Below the pieces are notes generated by a model. It did no database searches. It was given only the letters and a program-made list of their open reading frames with translations, and was not told the DNA's origin. A DNA stretch of 64,000 nucleotides from CAZUXY01 sp964624235 (lineage in GTDB: Bacteria; Spirochaetota; UBA4802; UBA5368), in the NCBI GenBank assembly GCA_964624235.1, contig CAZUXY010000021.1, positions 5,910-69,909 of the forward strand, given 5' to 3'. Both the position numbers and the translations under genes were made by a program. Below, piece by piece: positions 1 through 8,164 of this stretch (position 1 is its first letter; every line of letters starts with the position of its first letter).

Positions 1-1
1 C

Positions 2-598
2 AACCCTTCAGACCTGATACCAGAGAAATGGACACCCGACAAGAAAGGCATGGAGAAAAAACTCTGCATGGGGATCCACTTCAGGTTCAAATATCCGGGG
101 TACAATTCCGTACACATTATCCCTCCGCCTGAAGTACAGTGGGATGATGCTACAAAAAAGGTTATGACTTATGATTCAAGATCGGGAAAAGAGGTTCAGG
201 AGCGTGCCCTCCAGCTTCCCGGAAGGGCAAAAGGGATATCGGTATGGTTCCACGGCCGCGGGAATGATTATATACTGGAATGCTGGCTGAAGGATTATAG
301 GGGAGATGTGCATATATTGAAGATGGGCTCCCTGAACTTTGTAGGCTGGCGACCCATGAAAGTATCCATCCCAGAATATATTCCTCAGGAAACCCAGTCG
401 TATCCTCAGACCAGGGTCACAAAGATCATTCGTTTCGTAGTAAGGGCGACTCCCTATGCGGGTACGGATGATGTTTACATGTTTTTTGACCAGGTAAAGG
501 TGCTCACCGATGTATTCGAAGTGAATTTCGACGGCCAGAACCTGCATAAGGTTTTTGAAGGCGGGCATAAAACTGAGGAACCGGCGACTAAAAAGTAA
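2..598 (+). CDS. flaA: Flagellar filament sheath protein FlaA (5'-truncated)
   Basis: The reading frame is open from base 2 to a TAA at 596-598, so the N-terminus lies outside the window; the ATG at 50 is probably internal. The visible 198 residues include FYPGYNSVH-like and PGRAKGISVW segments, HGRGNDY, YRGDVH, GSLNFVGWRP, a YPQTR stretch and FFDQ(V)KVLTD before NFDGQ. From memory this pattern matches the FlaA sheath proteins of Leptospira-like spirochaetes, which coat the periplasmic flagellar core. It is the best taxonomic marker in the window. A good intrinsic terminator follows at 640-672. Mature FlaA proteins are exported; the signal peptide would be upstream of the window. Confidence 0.85.
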   Translation, partial: NPSDLIPEKWTPDKKGMEKKLCMGIHFRFKYPGYNSVHIIPPPEVQWDDATKKVMTYDSRSGKEVQERALQLPGRAKGISVWFHGRGNDYILECWLKDYRGDVHILKMGSLNFVGWRPMKVSIPEYIPQETQSYPQTRVTKIIRFVVRATPYAGTDDVYMFFDQVKVLTDVFEVNFDGQNLHKVFEGGHKTEEPATKK

Positions 599-639
599 CC
601 GTACAGGATGATCAGCCCTTCACCGGGCAGTTATAAGAG

Positions 640-672
640 AATACCCGTCAGATGATGACGGGTATTTTCGTT
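640..672 (+). terminator. Intrinsic terminator after flaA
   Basis: Ten-base perfect stem (641-650 with 656-665), 5-base loop, then a T-rich tail. It lies 40 bases past the flaA stop and fits Rho-independent termination. Confidence 0.8.
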
Positions 673-680
673 AAAAGTAC

Positions 681-709
681 TTGCAAAATTTATTAATCCA
701 TCGTAAATT
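681..709 (+). promoter_or_regulatory. Candidate sigma-70 promoter for greA-lysA
   Basis: TTGCAA, 17-base spacer, TAAATT. It is placed downstream of the flaA terminator and about 250 bases upstream of greA. Only motif match supports it. Confidence 0.35.
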
Positions 710-963
710 TGTAGTAGTAATCTCGGTTTTTCCCGTTTAATCGGTCCTTCTACACAAGTGAAACGTAGATTAGAATTAACCGGTTGCTGTTTTCAATCCT
801 CCCTATAAATCTGTAGACAGTGTTAAATGAAACCTTTGATGTGATGTAAGATGTTCAGGGGGGAATCGGCATTTTGCGGAGGCGGGAAAAACTACCGGAA
901 TAACAGTTGAACGGGCCGAACCGAAGGCCCGTTGCTGATAAACGATTGTGACAGGAAGTAAAT

Positions 964-3675
964 ATGGAAAATGAGAAACTACTGGAGAAACTGGGCTCTT
1001 TATTCAAGGAAGAGTTATGGGGCCGCATAGAGCCCAAGGATATCGGGATATCGAAATTTAAAATACTTGATGACCTTTTCAACAACCTGGTCAGCGAAGG
1101 TCTGTTTGAGGAAACGCTGACCATATGCAGGAGTCACCTAGAAGGACATCCGGATTCCATTACCGCGGCCTATCTCATCGGTCTCATTGGCTATCACCTT
1201 GACAGAATGGAAGACAAGTTCCAGTTGAGAAAACTTATCGATGTATTTCTTGAACACCACAAATGGGCGGTGGTGGAAAGAATAGCCGAGAAAATACTTG
1301 AATACGGTGAAAACAGGATTGCCCTGAAGGCACTGGCCAACAGTCTGGAACGATTGAAAAAAAACAAAGAAGCCATACCGGTCTGGGAAAACCTGCTGAA
1401 AATCGACCGTTTCGATGCCGAGGTCGCCAAAAAACTCGCTTTTGCGATTATTGATGATGACCCGGAAAAGAGTATTCAATATATGAAACTTTCCATTGAG
1501 GGCTACATCAAGAACAGCGAATACAACGAAATAACCGAGTTATGGAATAAACTGGTTTCGGTTTCATGGGAGGACATCCAGTTTTTTGAAAGAATTGAAC
1601 GCATGCTGGTTGAGGCCAAACAGCGGGAGCTAACGGCAGGGCTACTTAAGACTCTGCTCTTTAAATACCGTGACGAGGAAAATCCGGGGCAATCGATAGA
1701 GATATTGAAAAAAATTCTGGACTATACCCCGGAAGACAACTCATCACGGCGGGAATTGATAAAGCTGTATGAGAAAAGATACGGCAATCACTCCCAGTAT
1801 CAGCAGTTTTTGAAACTGTCAAAGCTCAATAATCTGAAATATCCGGTTAAGCATGCGATTCAGAATTTCGAAAAGAACATAATTTTCGATAAAGGCAATT
1901 ACGCTGTGCATCGTTCCTGGGGGATCGGGAAGATAGTTGATATAGACAGTGAAAGCCTGATCATCGATTTCAAGGAAAAACAGGGACATCGTATGTCCAT
2001 TCAGATGGCGCTGCAATCCCTTTTGCCGATAAAACAGGACCATGTTTATGTCATGGGTTATGAGGACCCTGATGCGCTGGCAAATCTGTTCAAAGAAGAC
2101 TTTATACAGTTTTTTGAGATGCTTATCAAGTCATATGACGGGGAGATTTCGGTTGCGGATATTAAAAAGGAACTCATCCCGGCATATCTGGACCAGAAGA
2201 GCTGGTCGAAATGGTGGAGCAGGGCTCGCACCGATATCAAAAAAGATCCACGATTCGGCATCTCTGAAAAGAAAAAAGACCTGGTATTTTTACGGGACAA
2301 ACCCATTACGTTCGGTGAGGAGCTTCTGGACAAATTTATAAACGGACCCTCTTTCAGCGAAAAAATGGATATTGCGATAGAGTTTGTCAACAATGCCGGC
2401 AAGGAGGAAGGAGCCGATATCGCCCCGTATTTTATCGATTATTATACAAAGCAGGTAAAGGAGGGGTCTCTGACCAAGCAGATACTCTCGTATTTCATAC
2501 TCAACGGGCTTGCCGATTTCACCGATTCAAAGAAACTGAAACTCGATTCGATCAGATCCAAGATCGCCGACTACGTTAAGGAAAGCAAGGAACTGCCCCT
2601 TATTTCGATGAAGATATCTTCCTATGATTACAAGAAGGAACTGATAAACCTTATCGAAGAGACCAGGGATGACTGGCCCCAGGTTTTCGCCGAAATCCTT
2701 TTTGAAACACCGGTCAGGATACACAAATTTATAATCAACAGTCTTATCAGGGCCCATACGTACAATATCATTAATAATTTCATCGACAGGGCCGTAACGG
2801 GGGCGAAACAGAATCCTGAGATTTTTTTATGGGTGGCAAAAAACCTGCTCAGCCAGGCCTGGGATTACCCCTGGCTCGATTATTCCTATGAGCGACTGTT
2901 GCTGACCTTCTTCAGGTTGATGAATGAACTCAAGAAGATTGAAACAAAGGGTAACCGGCTGAAGAACATCACGGTGGATATATTGTTCGATAACGATGGT
3001 TTTGTTCTGAAAGAGATTGTCGCCCGGACTCAGCAGGCGTTTCTAGGAAAACTCTATGACATGCTGAAAGAAGTTTCGTATATCGAAGACGTACAGAAAG
3101 AAAAATTTCTGGGTTATATCAAGAGCACATTCCCGGATTTCAAGCTTAAAGTATTCCAACCCGGCGGCGAAAGTGAAGAGTGGGTGCTGGATGTGGAGAA
3201 AATTTACATTTCACGGCAGGGTTATGATAGAATGGTAGCGGCGCTCAATCAGATGGTAAATGTTGAAATGACCAATCTGAGCAGGGAACTTGGAAAGGTG
3301 TCCGACGTTTCCGGAGATATCAGGGAGAACGTCGAGTATAATGCGCTGATGGAAAAGCAGGCAGTATTGAAAATGTCCATCAACAAGCTTGAGGGTGAAA
3401 TAAAAAAAGCGGAAGTGGTGAATCTGGAGCAGGTCCCCACGGACAGCGTGGGTGTCGGAACCACGGTTACCGTTGAAGACGCTAAAACAGGCGAGAAGAA
3501 TGATTATTCGATACTGGGTCCATGGGACGCCGATTTCGAAAAACGAGTACTGTCTTACAGGTCCCCGATCGGTTTGGCCCTTCTGGGAAAAAAAGCCGGA
3601 GACCTGGTGAACCTTCGGCAGGGCGATGAAGTAAGGAAGCTTAAAATTTTAACGATTGAGAAATACCAGGGATGA
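964..3675 (+). CDS. greA: Transcription elongation factor GreA with long helical-repeat N-terminus
   Basis: A 903-residue protein. Only the last ~160 residues (from about 745) are GreA proper: a coiled coil with the tip GDIREN followed by VEYNALMEKQ, and a C-terminal FKBP-like domain ending in a GDEVRKLKI stretch. GreA reactivates backtracked RNA polymerase by stimulating transcript cleavage; the acidic tip residues (Asp, Glu of GDIREN) are kept, so cleavage activity is plausible. The first ~700 residues are alpha-helical, TPR-like near the start, with a central HRSWGIGKIVDID segment resembling a CarD/Tudor-like beta module. Ordinary GreA is ~158 residues; the long form is known from spirochaetes. 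It overlaps lysA by 4 bases (ATGA), so the two are cotranslated. The extension's role is unknown. Confidence 0.88.
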   Translation: MENEKLLEKLGSLFKEELWGRIEPKDIGISKFKILDDLFNNLVSEGLFEETLTICRSHLEGHPDSITAAYLIGLIGYHLDRMEDKFQLRKLIDVFLEHHKWAVVERIAEKILEYGENRIALKALANSLERLKKNKEAIPVWENLLKIDRFDAEVAKKLAFAIIDDDPEKSIQYMKLSIEGYIKNSEYNEITELWNKLVSVSWEDIQFFERIERMLVEAKQRELTAGLLKTLLFKYRDEENPGQSIEILKKILDYTPEDNSSRRELIKLYEKRYGNHSQYQQFLKLSKLNNLKYPVKHAIQNFEKNIIFDKGNYAVHRSWGIGKIVDIDSESLIIDFKEKQGHRMSIQMALQSLLPIKQDHVYVMGYEDPDALANLFKEDFIQFFEMLIKSYDGEISVADIKKELIPAYLDQKSWSKWWSRARTDIKKDPRFGISEKKKDLVFLRDKPITFGEELLDKFINGPSFSEKMDIAIEFVNNAGKEEGADIAPYFIDYYTKQVKEGSLTKQILSYFILNGLADFTDSKKLKLDSIRSKIADYVKESKELPLISMKISSYDYKKELINLIEETRDDWPQVFAEILFETPVRIHKFIINSLIRAHTYNIINNFIDRAVTGAKQNPEIFLWVAKNLLSQAWDYPWLDYSYERLLLTFFRLMNELKKIETKGNRLKNITVDILFDNDGFVLKEIVARTQQAFLGKLYDMLKEVSYIEDVQKEKFLGYIKSTFPDFKLKVFQPGGESEEWVLDVEKIYISRQGYDRMVAALNQMVNVEMTNLSRELGKVSDVSGDIRENVEYNALMEKQAVLKMSINKLEGEIKKAEVVNLEQVPTDSVGVGTTVTVEDAKTGEKNDYSILGPWDADFEKRVLSYRSPIGLALLGKKAGDLVNLRQGDEVRKLKILTIEKYQG

Positions 3676-4928
3676 ACAGCTACACAAGTCAAGTTGAATA
3701 CAATAACAATAATCTGCAGTGCGATGGAATGCTCATTGCCGACATTGCCGGCGAGTTCGGAACGCCGCTTTATCTATACAGCGAAAGAGGTTTCATTGAG
3801 CGGTACAACGAGCTTTATCGTGCCCTTTCCGGATTGGATTTTCTCATCTGTTATTCGGTGAAATCAAATGCGAATATTCATTTACTTAAACTCATGAGTG
3901 ACCTGGGTTCCGGTATGGATGTGGTTTCAGGCGGAGAAATTTTCCGGTCGTTGAAAGCGGGAGTCCCGGCATCGAAGATAGTATATGCAGGAGTAGGAAA
4001 AACACCTGAAGAGATTGAGTATGCGATAGACAGTGGAATTCTGATGTTTAATTGCGAATCTTTTCAGGAAATAGAAGCAATCAACAGGATTTCCGAACGC
4101 AGAGGATATGTATCCGATATCGCTATCCGGGTGAATCCCGACGTCCAGGCCAACACACACCATTACATTACTACCGGGAAGAAAGAGAACAAGTTCGGTA
4201 TATCTATAGACCTGATGCGGGAGAATTACGATATACTTAAAAGCAGAAAGAATGTGAGGCTTAAGGGGATTCATTGCCATATAGGATCACAAATTCTTGA
4301 GGTTGAACCTTTTACCGCCGCACTCGAACGTCTTATCGTGATTATCGCAGAGCTCCGCAATGAAGGTTTCCGTGAGATTGAATATATAAATCTCGGCGGT
4401 GGAATGGGTATTCAGTACCACGAGGAGACACCGTTTCCAGTCCATCGGTGGGCATCAATTATCAGGGAAAAGATACAGCCCACACAGCTCAGGCTGATTA
4501 TCGAACCCGGACGTTATATCAGCGGCAATAACGGTATCCTTGTGGTGAGAGTAGTCTATAAGAAACGGAGTGAACAAAAGACGTTCCTTATTACCGACGG
4601 TGCCATGAACGACCTTATACGCCCGGCCCTGTATGGGGCTTATCAGCATATTCTCAATTGCACCATGCGGGACGGTGGTGAGGTGGTTGATGTAGTGGGA
4701 CCGGTCTGTGAATCTGCCGACTTTTTTGCCAAAGACAGGGAGATTTCCCCGAGTGGAGAGGGGGATTTTCTCGCCATTATGTCCGCGGGTGCCTACGGCA
4801 TGACCATGGCTTCGCGTTATAACAGTAGAAAAATGCCGGCAGAGGTGCTGATAGATTCCGACCGGAGAACCCGGTTGATAAGGCGACGGGATACATGGGA
4901 AGATCTGATCGCGAACGAGGTTGTATAA
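3672..4928 (+). CDS. lysA: Diaminopimelate decarboxylase
   Basis: 418 residues, the usual length for LysA, a fold III PLP enzyme that converts meso-diaminopimelate to lysine in the cytoplasm. Family marks: YSVKSN with the PLP lysine near residue 60, GIHCHIGSQI, the phosphate-binding glycine cluster GGGMGI, EPGRYI, and GPVCESADFF with the catalytic cysteine donated across the dimer. The ATG overlaps the greA stop. Ornithine/arginine decarboxylases of the same fold are the main alternative, but the CESADFF context favours LysA. Confidence 0.92.
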   Translation: MNSYTSQVEYNNNNLQCDGMLIADIAGEFGTPLYLYSERGFIERYNELYRALSGLDFLICYSVKSNANIHLLKLMSDLGSGMDVVSGGEIFRSLKAGVPASKIVYAGVGKTPEEIEYAIDSGILMFNCESFQEIEAINRISERRGYVSDIAIRVNPDVQANTHHYITTGKKENKFGISIDLMRENYDILKSRKNVRLKGIHCHIGSQILEVEPFTAALERLIVIIAELRNEGFREIEYINLGGGMGIQYHEETPFPVHRWASIIREKIQPTQLRLIIEPGRYISGNNGILVVRVVYKKRSEQKTFLITDGAMNDLIRPALYGAYQHILNCTMRDGGEVVDVVGPVCESADFFAKDREISPSGEGDFLAIMSAGAYGMTMASRYNSRKMPAEVLIDSDRRTRLIRRRDTWEDLIANEVV

Positions 4929-4935
4929 AATCTGT

Positions 4936-4963
4936 TTGACAAAACCGGGTCATAATCTATAGA
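4936..4963 (+). promoter_or_regulatory. Promoter of tRNA-Leu
   Basis: TTGACA (4936-4941), 16-base spacer, TATAGA (4958-4963). The tRNA starts 10 bases after the -10 box, which fits a dedicated strong promoter. Confidence 0.7.
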
Positions 4964-4973
4964 GACCTAATAG

Positions 4974-5057
4974 GCCGCGATGGTGGAACTGGCAGACACG
5001 CCAGGTTCAGGGTCTGGTGGGCGTACGCCTGTGAGGGTTCAAATCCCTCTCGCGGCA
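4974..5057 (+). tRNA. tRNA-Leu, anticodon CAG
   Basis: Acceptor stem GCCGCGA pairs with TCGCGGC; discriminator A at 5057; the T arm carries GGTTCAAAT. The anticodon arm CCAGG-TTCAGGG-TCTGG gives anticodon CAG, which reads CUG codons. The long variable arm (GGGCGTACGCC area) is the class II form expected for leucine. CCA is not encoded. A consensus promoter precedes it and a terminator follows at 5071-5100. Confidence 0.93.
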
Positions 5058-5070
5058 ATTGTGAAACGAC

Positions 5071-5100
5071 AGAACGGGGATCTCCCCGTTCTGTTTTTTT
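5071..5100 (+). terminator. Intrinsic terminator of tRNA-Leu
   Basis: Nine- to ten-base GC-rich palindromic stem (AGAACGGGG with CCCCGTTCT), short loop, then CTG and seven Ts. Confidence 0.85.
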
Positions 5101-5137
5101 GCGTAAAGCAATTTATATGGCATTACTACCGTGCAGG

Positions 5138-5779
5138 TTACAGTTTTTCCATTACTTCGATGAATTTCTCGATGGGTTGTGCGCCTAAAAGCTCATGTTT
5201 CTCGTTGATCACTATTTTAGGCACCGAGCTTACATTGTATTTTACCGCCAGCGGCGGGAACATTCCGGTATCGATCATGTCTGCCCTGATATGGCTGTTT
5301 TCGAGCGCGAGACGATGGGCGGTGCTCACGGCACCGGGGCAGAATGGTCAGGTGAGTGAGACGAGTACCTGGATATGTACGTCCCTGCCGATCTTGGTAA
5401 TTCGTTCAATGATGTTTTGCGGCAGGGGCTGACGGATTCCTGATGCCTCGAAGATACTCTGGATAAACGAGTTGATTTCATATCCCCCGGGAATACCGTA
5501 ATACTTGATCCCGGTATCATTGTCCTTTGAGTCCAGAAGCACGGTGGCGGGAATTCTCTCGACTTTATAATGGACCGCTTTTTCCTTGTCCTTGACAAAA
5601 TCAAATCCTGTCACATTCAGCTTGTCGGACAAAGCTGAAACTTCTTCCAGAAAGGTACGGTTGTCTTTGCATGTGCCGCATTCGAACTCTTGTGTAAAAT
5701 AGAGGAGATTTACTTTTTGTGTCAGTTTTGAAAATATGTCGCGAAGCTGTTTTTGGATCTTCTCATCGAATAGCGCCAT
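5138..5779 (-). CDS. Selenocysteine-containing two-domain thioredoxin-fold protein (AhpF N-terminal / PDO-like)
   Basis: Read through one in-frame TGA (5350-5348), the frame gives 213 residues. The N-terminal thioredoxin fold has CGTC (Cys34, Cys37). The C-terminal fold has VLVSLT-[TGA]-PFCPGAV, where homologues carry CPxC, then a cis-proline context SSVPKIVIN and a normal end. TGA is codon 144; Cys147 completes a U-x-x-C pair. The hairpin at 5336-5320 has SECIS form. Paired thioredoxin folds with a C-terminal active CxxC are the design of protein disulfide oxidoreductases and of the AhpF N-terminal domain, which pass electrons from a flavin reductase to peroxidases or other thiols. A strong AGGAGG site precedes the ATG; the flavoprotein gene lies 23 bases upstream. 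The alternative is a nonsense mutation, but that would have to hit precisely the active-site cysteine codon. SelA/B/C/D are not in the window. Confidence 0.88.
5320..5336 (-). promoter_or_regulatory. Putative bacterial SECIS element
   Basis: Read on the minus strand, a 6-bp stem CGGUGC/GCACCG closes a 5-base loop CGUGA. The loop starts 18 bases after the UGA and has G as second base. Bacterial SECIS elements are known to lie just 3' of the UGA within the coding region, with a guanine in the first two loop positions and a UGA-to-loop distance in the high teens to thirties, so form and place agree. Confidence 0.8.
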
Positions 5780-5802
5780 TAGATGCCTCCTGATGGTTGT
5801 AA

Positions 5803-6780
5803 TTATTGACGTAGAATGTATTCACATGCGGACAACGCAGCCTTGGCGCCCTCACCTGCGGCGATAATTATCTGTTTGTAGGGCACTGAGGTGACATCTC
5901 CGGCCGCAAATATACCTTTAGCGCTGGTACGACATGCGCAGTCCACCTGTATTTCGCCGAATTCGTTCAGTTCGAGTACTCCCTTGAAAATTCCGGTGTT
6001 AGGGATAAGTCCTATTTCTATGAAGATTCCCTGAGCTGGTATACTGATCGTGTTACCGGTTTTCCTGTTACGCACCGTTACTGAATTAACCGCCTGTTCT
6101 CCTTTAATCTCCATTATTTCGTGTTCGTAAAGTACGGTTGTATTGGTGTAGGTGTTGAAATTATCCACTATAATCCTGTCAGCGGTAAGTTCCTGCAGCA
6201 GCTGTACCACGGTGACGTGTTCCGCGATTTTCGCAAGATCGATGGCAGATTCGATTGCCGTATTCCCGCCCCCTACGACGACAACACGCTTCCCGGCAAA
6301 AAGCGGCGCGTCACATATCGCGCAATAAGCGACACCGCGACCGGTAAGCTCTTTCTCTCCGGGCACATTGAGCCTCCGCCAGCTTTTCCCCGTGGTGACA
6401 ATAAGGCTCCTGGCCTTATAGGTGTTGCCGTCCTCCACGGTTACATGCTTGATCTTTCCGTCGGCAATCAATATGGCTTTCTGTCCCTCCAGAATGCCGA
6501 TTTTAAACTGCTTCATTTGTTCGGTGAATCTGTTCACCAGATCCATACCGGTAATGTAATTGTATCCCATATAGTTTTCCACCGTCGCTGTTTCGGCAAC
6601 CTGACCGCCGAAGTCGGAAGTAATTAGACCGGTGGAAACTCCCTTGCGCATACAGTAAACCGCGGCCGTCAGCGCGGCGGGGCCCCCTCCTACAATAAGG
6701 ACGTCGTAAAGAGAATCTTGATCGAGTGCGACAGCTTTATATTCCGCGGCGGGAGATGACAGGCTGATGTTCAGTTCCAT
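5803..6780 (-). CDS. Thioredoxin-reductase-like / AhpF C-terminal-type flavoprotein
   Basis: 325 residues: FAD-binding GGGPAAL (about 31-37), redox pair C153-A-I-C156 in GVAYCAICDAP, NAD(P)H-binding VGGGNTAIESA (about 173) and the C-terminal FAD motif AAGDVT. This is the pyridine-nucleotide disulfide reductase core shared by TrxB and the C-terminal two thirds of AhpF. The 20 residues before the Rossmann fold resemble a remnant linker. The next gene downstream encodes the thioredoxin-fold module that is fused to this enzyme in true AhpF, so the two probably form a split AhpF: NAD(P)H to FAD to CxxC to the selenocysteine partner. No AhpC lies nearby. Named TrxB would be equally defensible. Confidence 0.88.
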   Translation of the reverse strand: MELNISLSSPAAEYKAVALDQDSLYDVLIVGGGPAALTAAVYCMRKGVSTGLITSDFGGQVAETATVENYMGYNYITGMDLVNRFTEQMKQFKIGILEGQKAILIADGKIKHVTVEDGNTYKARSLIVTTGKSWRRLNVPGEKELTGRGVAYCAICDAPLFAGKRVVVVGGGNTAIESAIDLAKIAEHVTVVQLLQELTADRIIVDNFNTYTNTTVLYEHEIMEIKGEQAVNSVTVRNRKTGNTISIPAQGIFIEIGLIPNTGIFKGVLELNEFGEIQVDCACRTSAKGIFAAGDVTSVPYKQIIIAAGEGAKAALSACEYILRQ

Positions 6781-7096
6781 GGCGGCTCGCAGTTCCTGAT
6801 AGATTGTAATGTCAAATATTTTCTGACCGGACCCAGTTGTAAAAATTTACCTGAAATCCTTTAAATTGTCAAGATGCCGGCAGGAACGGATTTTTATTTT
6901 ATCAAATACATTCAATATTAGGATTATTAACCGGACCTTTAGTAAAACTATCAAATACAGATGATTCGAGTATAAAATTTACTTATACGTAACAATGACG
7001 GCTGTTTTTATATTGAACCATGGTGGTAATCAGCTACTTTTACCGTTACTAATAAATCAGTACAGTTGTTAAGCCGCACTAATCAAGGAGCATGGC
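6781..7096. other. Divergent intergenic region, redox operon / glt operon
   Basis: 316 AT-rich bases between divergent genes. It contains the minus-strand promoter at 6844-6872. No plus-strand promoter for glt is clear. The glt ribosome-binding site AAGGAG lies at 7085-7090. Confidence 0.4.
6844..6872 (-). promoter_or_regulatory. Promoter of the redox operon
   Basis: On the minus strand TTGACA (6872-6867), 17-base spacer, TAAATT (6849-6844), 64 bases upstream of the flavoprotein start. Confidence 0.6.
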
Positions 7097-8164
7097 ATGT
7101 GTGGAATTGTGGGCATAATCAACACCGACCGGAGAAAAATAGACGGAAGTCATATACGGGAAGCAATCAGAATCCAGCGGGACCGCGGCAACGGGTTGGG
7201 CGGAGGGTTTGCCGCTTACGGAATCTATCCGGAATTCAGCGATAAGTACGCCTTTCATATCATGTTTGAAGGGAGTCGTCACAGTCCGATAATCGACCAG
7301 GTCGAGGATTATCTTGAAAGCCGTACACGGGTCTACCATTCGGAAGAGATACCGGTATATCCCAATGAAAGAATACCGGGGGGACCTTATTTCAAACGAT
7401 ACTTTCTCAAACCGCTGGAAGAGCAGAAAAAAGCCGGGGACACCGAGGAGGACACGGTTGTTGCAATCGTTATGACCATCAACAGGATGGGAGGCGCCTT
7501 TATAGTGTCGTCAGGAAAGAATATGGGCGCTTTCAAAGGTGTGGGATTTCCAGAGGACATCGCCGATTATTTCCGTATAGAGGATTACCAGGCTTATATG
7601 TGGATCGCCCATAACCGGTTTCCTACCAACACGCCGGGATGGTGGGGGGGCGCCCATCCCTTTACCATTCTCGACAAGGCCGTGGTACATAACGGAGAAA
7701 TCACCAGTTACGGTACCAATGTCCGCTGGCTGGAGATGTACGGTTATTACTGTCTCCTGCAGACCGATACTGAAGTAATCAGCTATATTTATGACAAGCT
7801 TTCACGCAGGGATTTCCTTTCCGTGGAAGACGCGTGTTTCGTAATGGCGCCCTCATTGTGGGAGGAGATCGACAGGGAAGGCGATCAGAAAAAAAAGGTA
7901 CTCAGACAGATTTACGGCCCCGCGGTAGTGAATGGTCCTTTCGGTATAGTGCTTACCCACCAGAATGGTGCCGTTGTACTCAACGACCGGAACAAACTCA
8001 GACCCGTTGTCTGTGCAAAACAGGGCAAGACCTTTTACGCATCATCGGAGGAATGCAGTATCCGGCTCCTTTCGCCTCAGGTGGATAAGATATGGTCTCC
8101 CCGGGGAGGAGAGCCGGTCATCATACGCCTGCTCCCTGAAAACGGCCGGCAGGAGGTTGCGTGA
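7097..8164 (+). CDS. Glutamate synthase glutaminase domain protein (split GltB, part 1)
   Basis: 355 residues beginning Met-Cys-Gly-Ile-Val-Gly: after Met removal Cys2 is the N-terminal nucleophile of class II glutamine amidotransferases, which fixes the start at 7097. Later marks are WIAHNRFPTN, WGGAHPF and HNGEI (glutamine-binding and oxyanion region). It releases ammonia from glutamine for transfer to 2-oxoglutarate. In most bacteria this is the first domain of a ~1500-residue GltB; here it is a separate gene, as in archaeal-type glutamate synthases. The stop overlaps the next start (TGATG). Confidence 0.9.
   Translation: MCGIVGIINTDRRKIDGSHIREAIRIQRDRGNGLGGGFAAYGIYPEFSDKYAFHIMFEGSRHSPIIDQVEDYLESRTRVYHSEEIPVYPNERIPGGPYFKRYFLKPLEEQKKAGDTEEDTVVAIVMTINRMGGAFIVSSGKNMGAFKGVGFPEDIADYFRIEDYQAYMWIAHNRFPTNTPGWWGGAHPFTILDKAVVHNGEITSYGTNVRWLEMYGYYCLLQTDTEVISYIYDKLSRRDFLSVEDACFVMAPSLWEEIDREGDQKKKVLRQIYGPAVVNGPFGIVLTHQNGAVVLNDRNKLRPVVCAKQGKTFYASSEECSIRLLSPQVDKIWSPRGGEPVIIRLLPENGRQEVA

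Larger units (their letters stand above)
599..963. other. Intergenic region flaA-greA
   Basis: 365 bases without a gene. It holds the flaA terminator and a candidate promoter at 681-709. I see no RNA gene. The rest is moderately AT-rich leader sequence; the greA ribosome-binding site is AGGAAG at 952-957. Confidence 0.5.
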
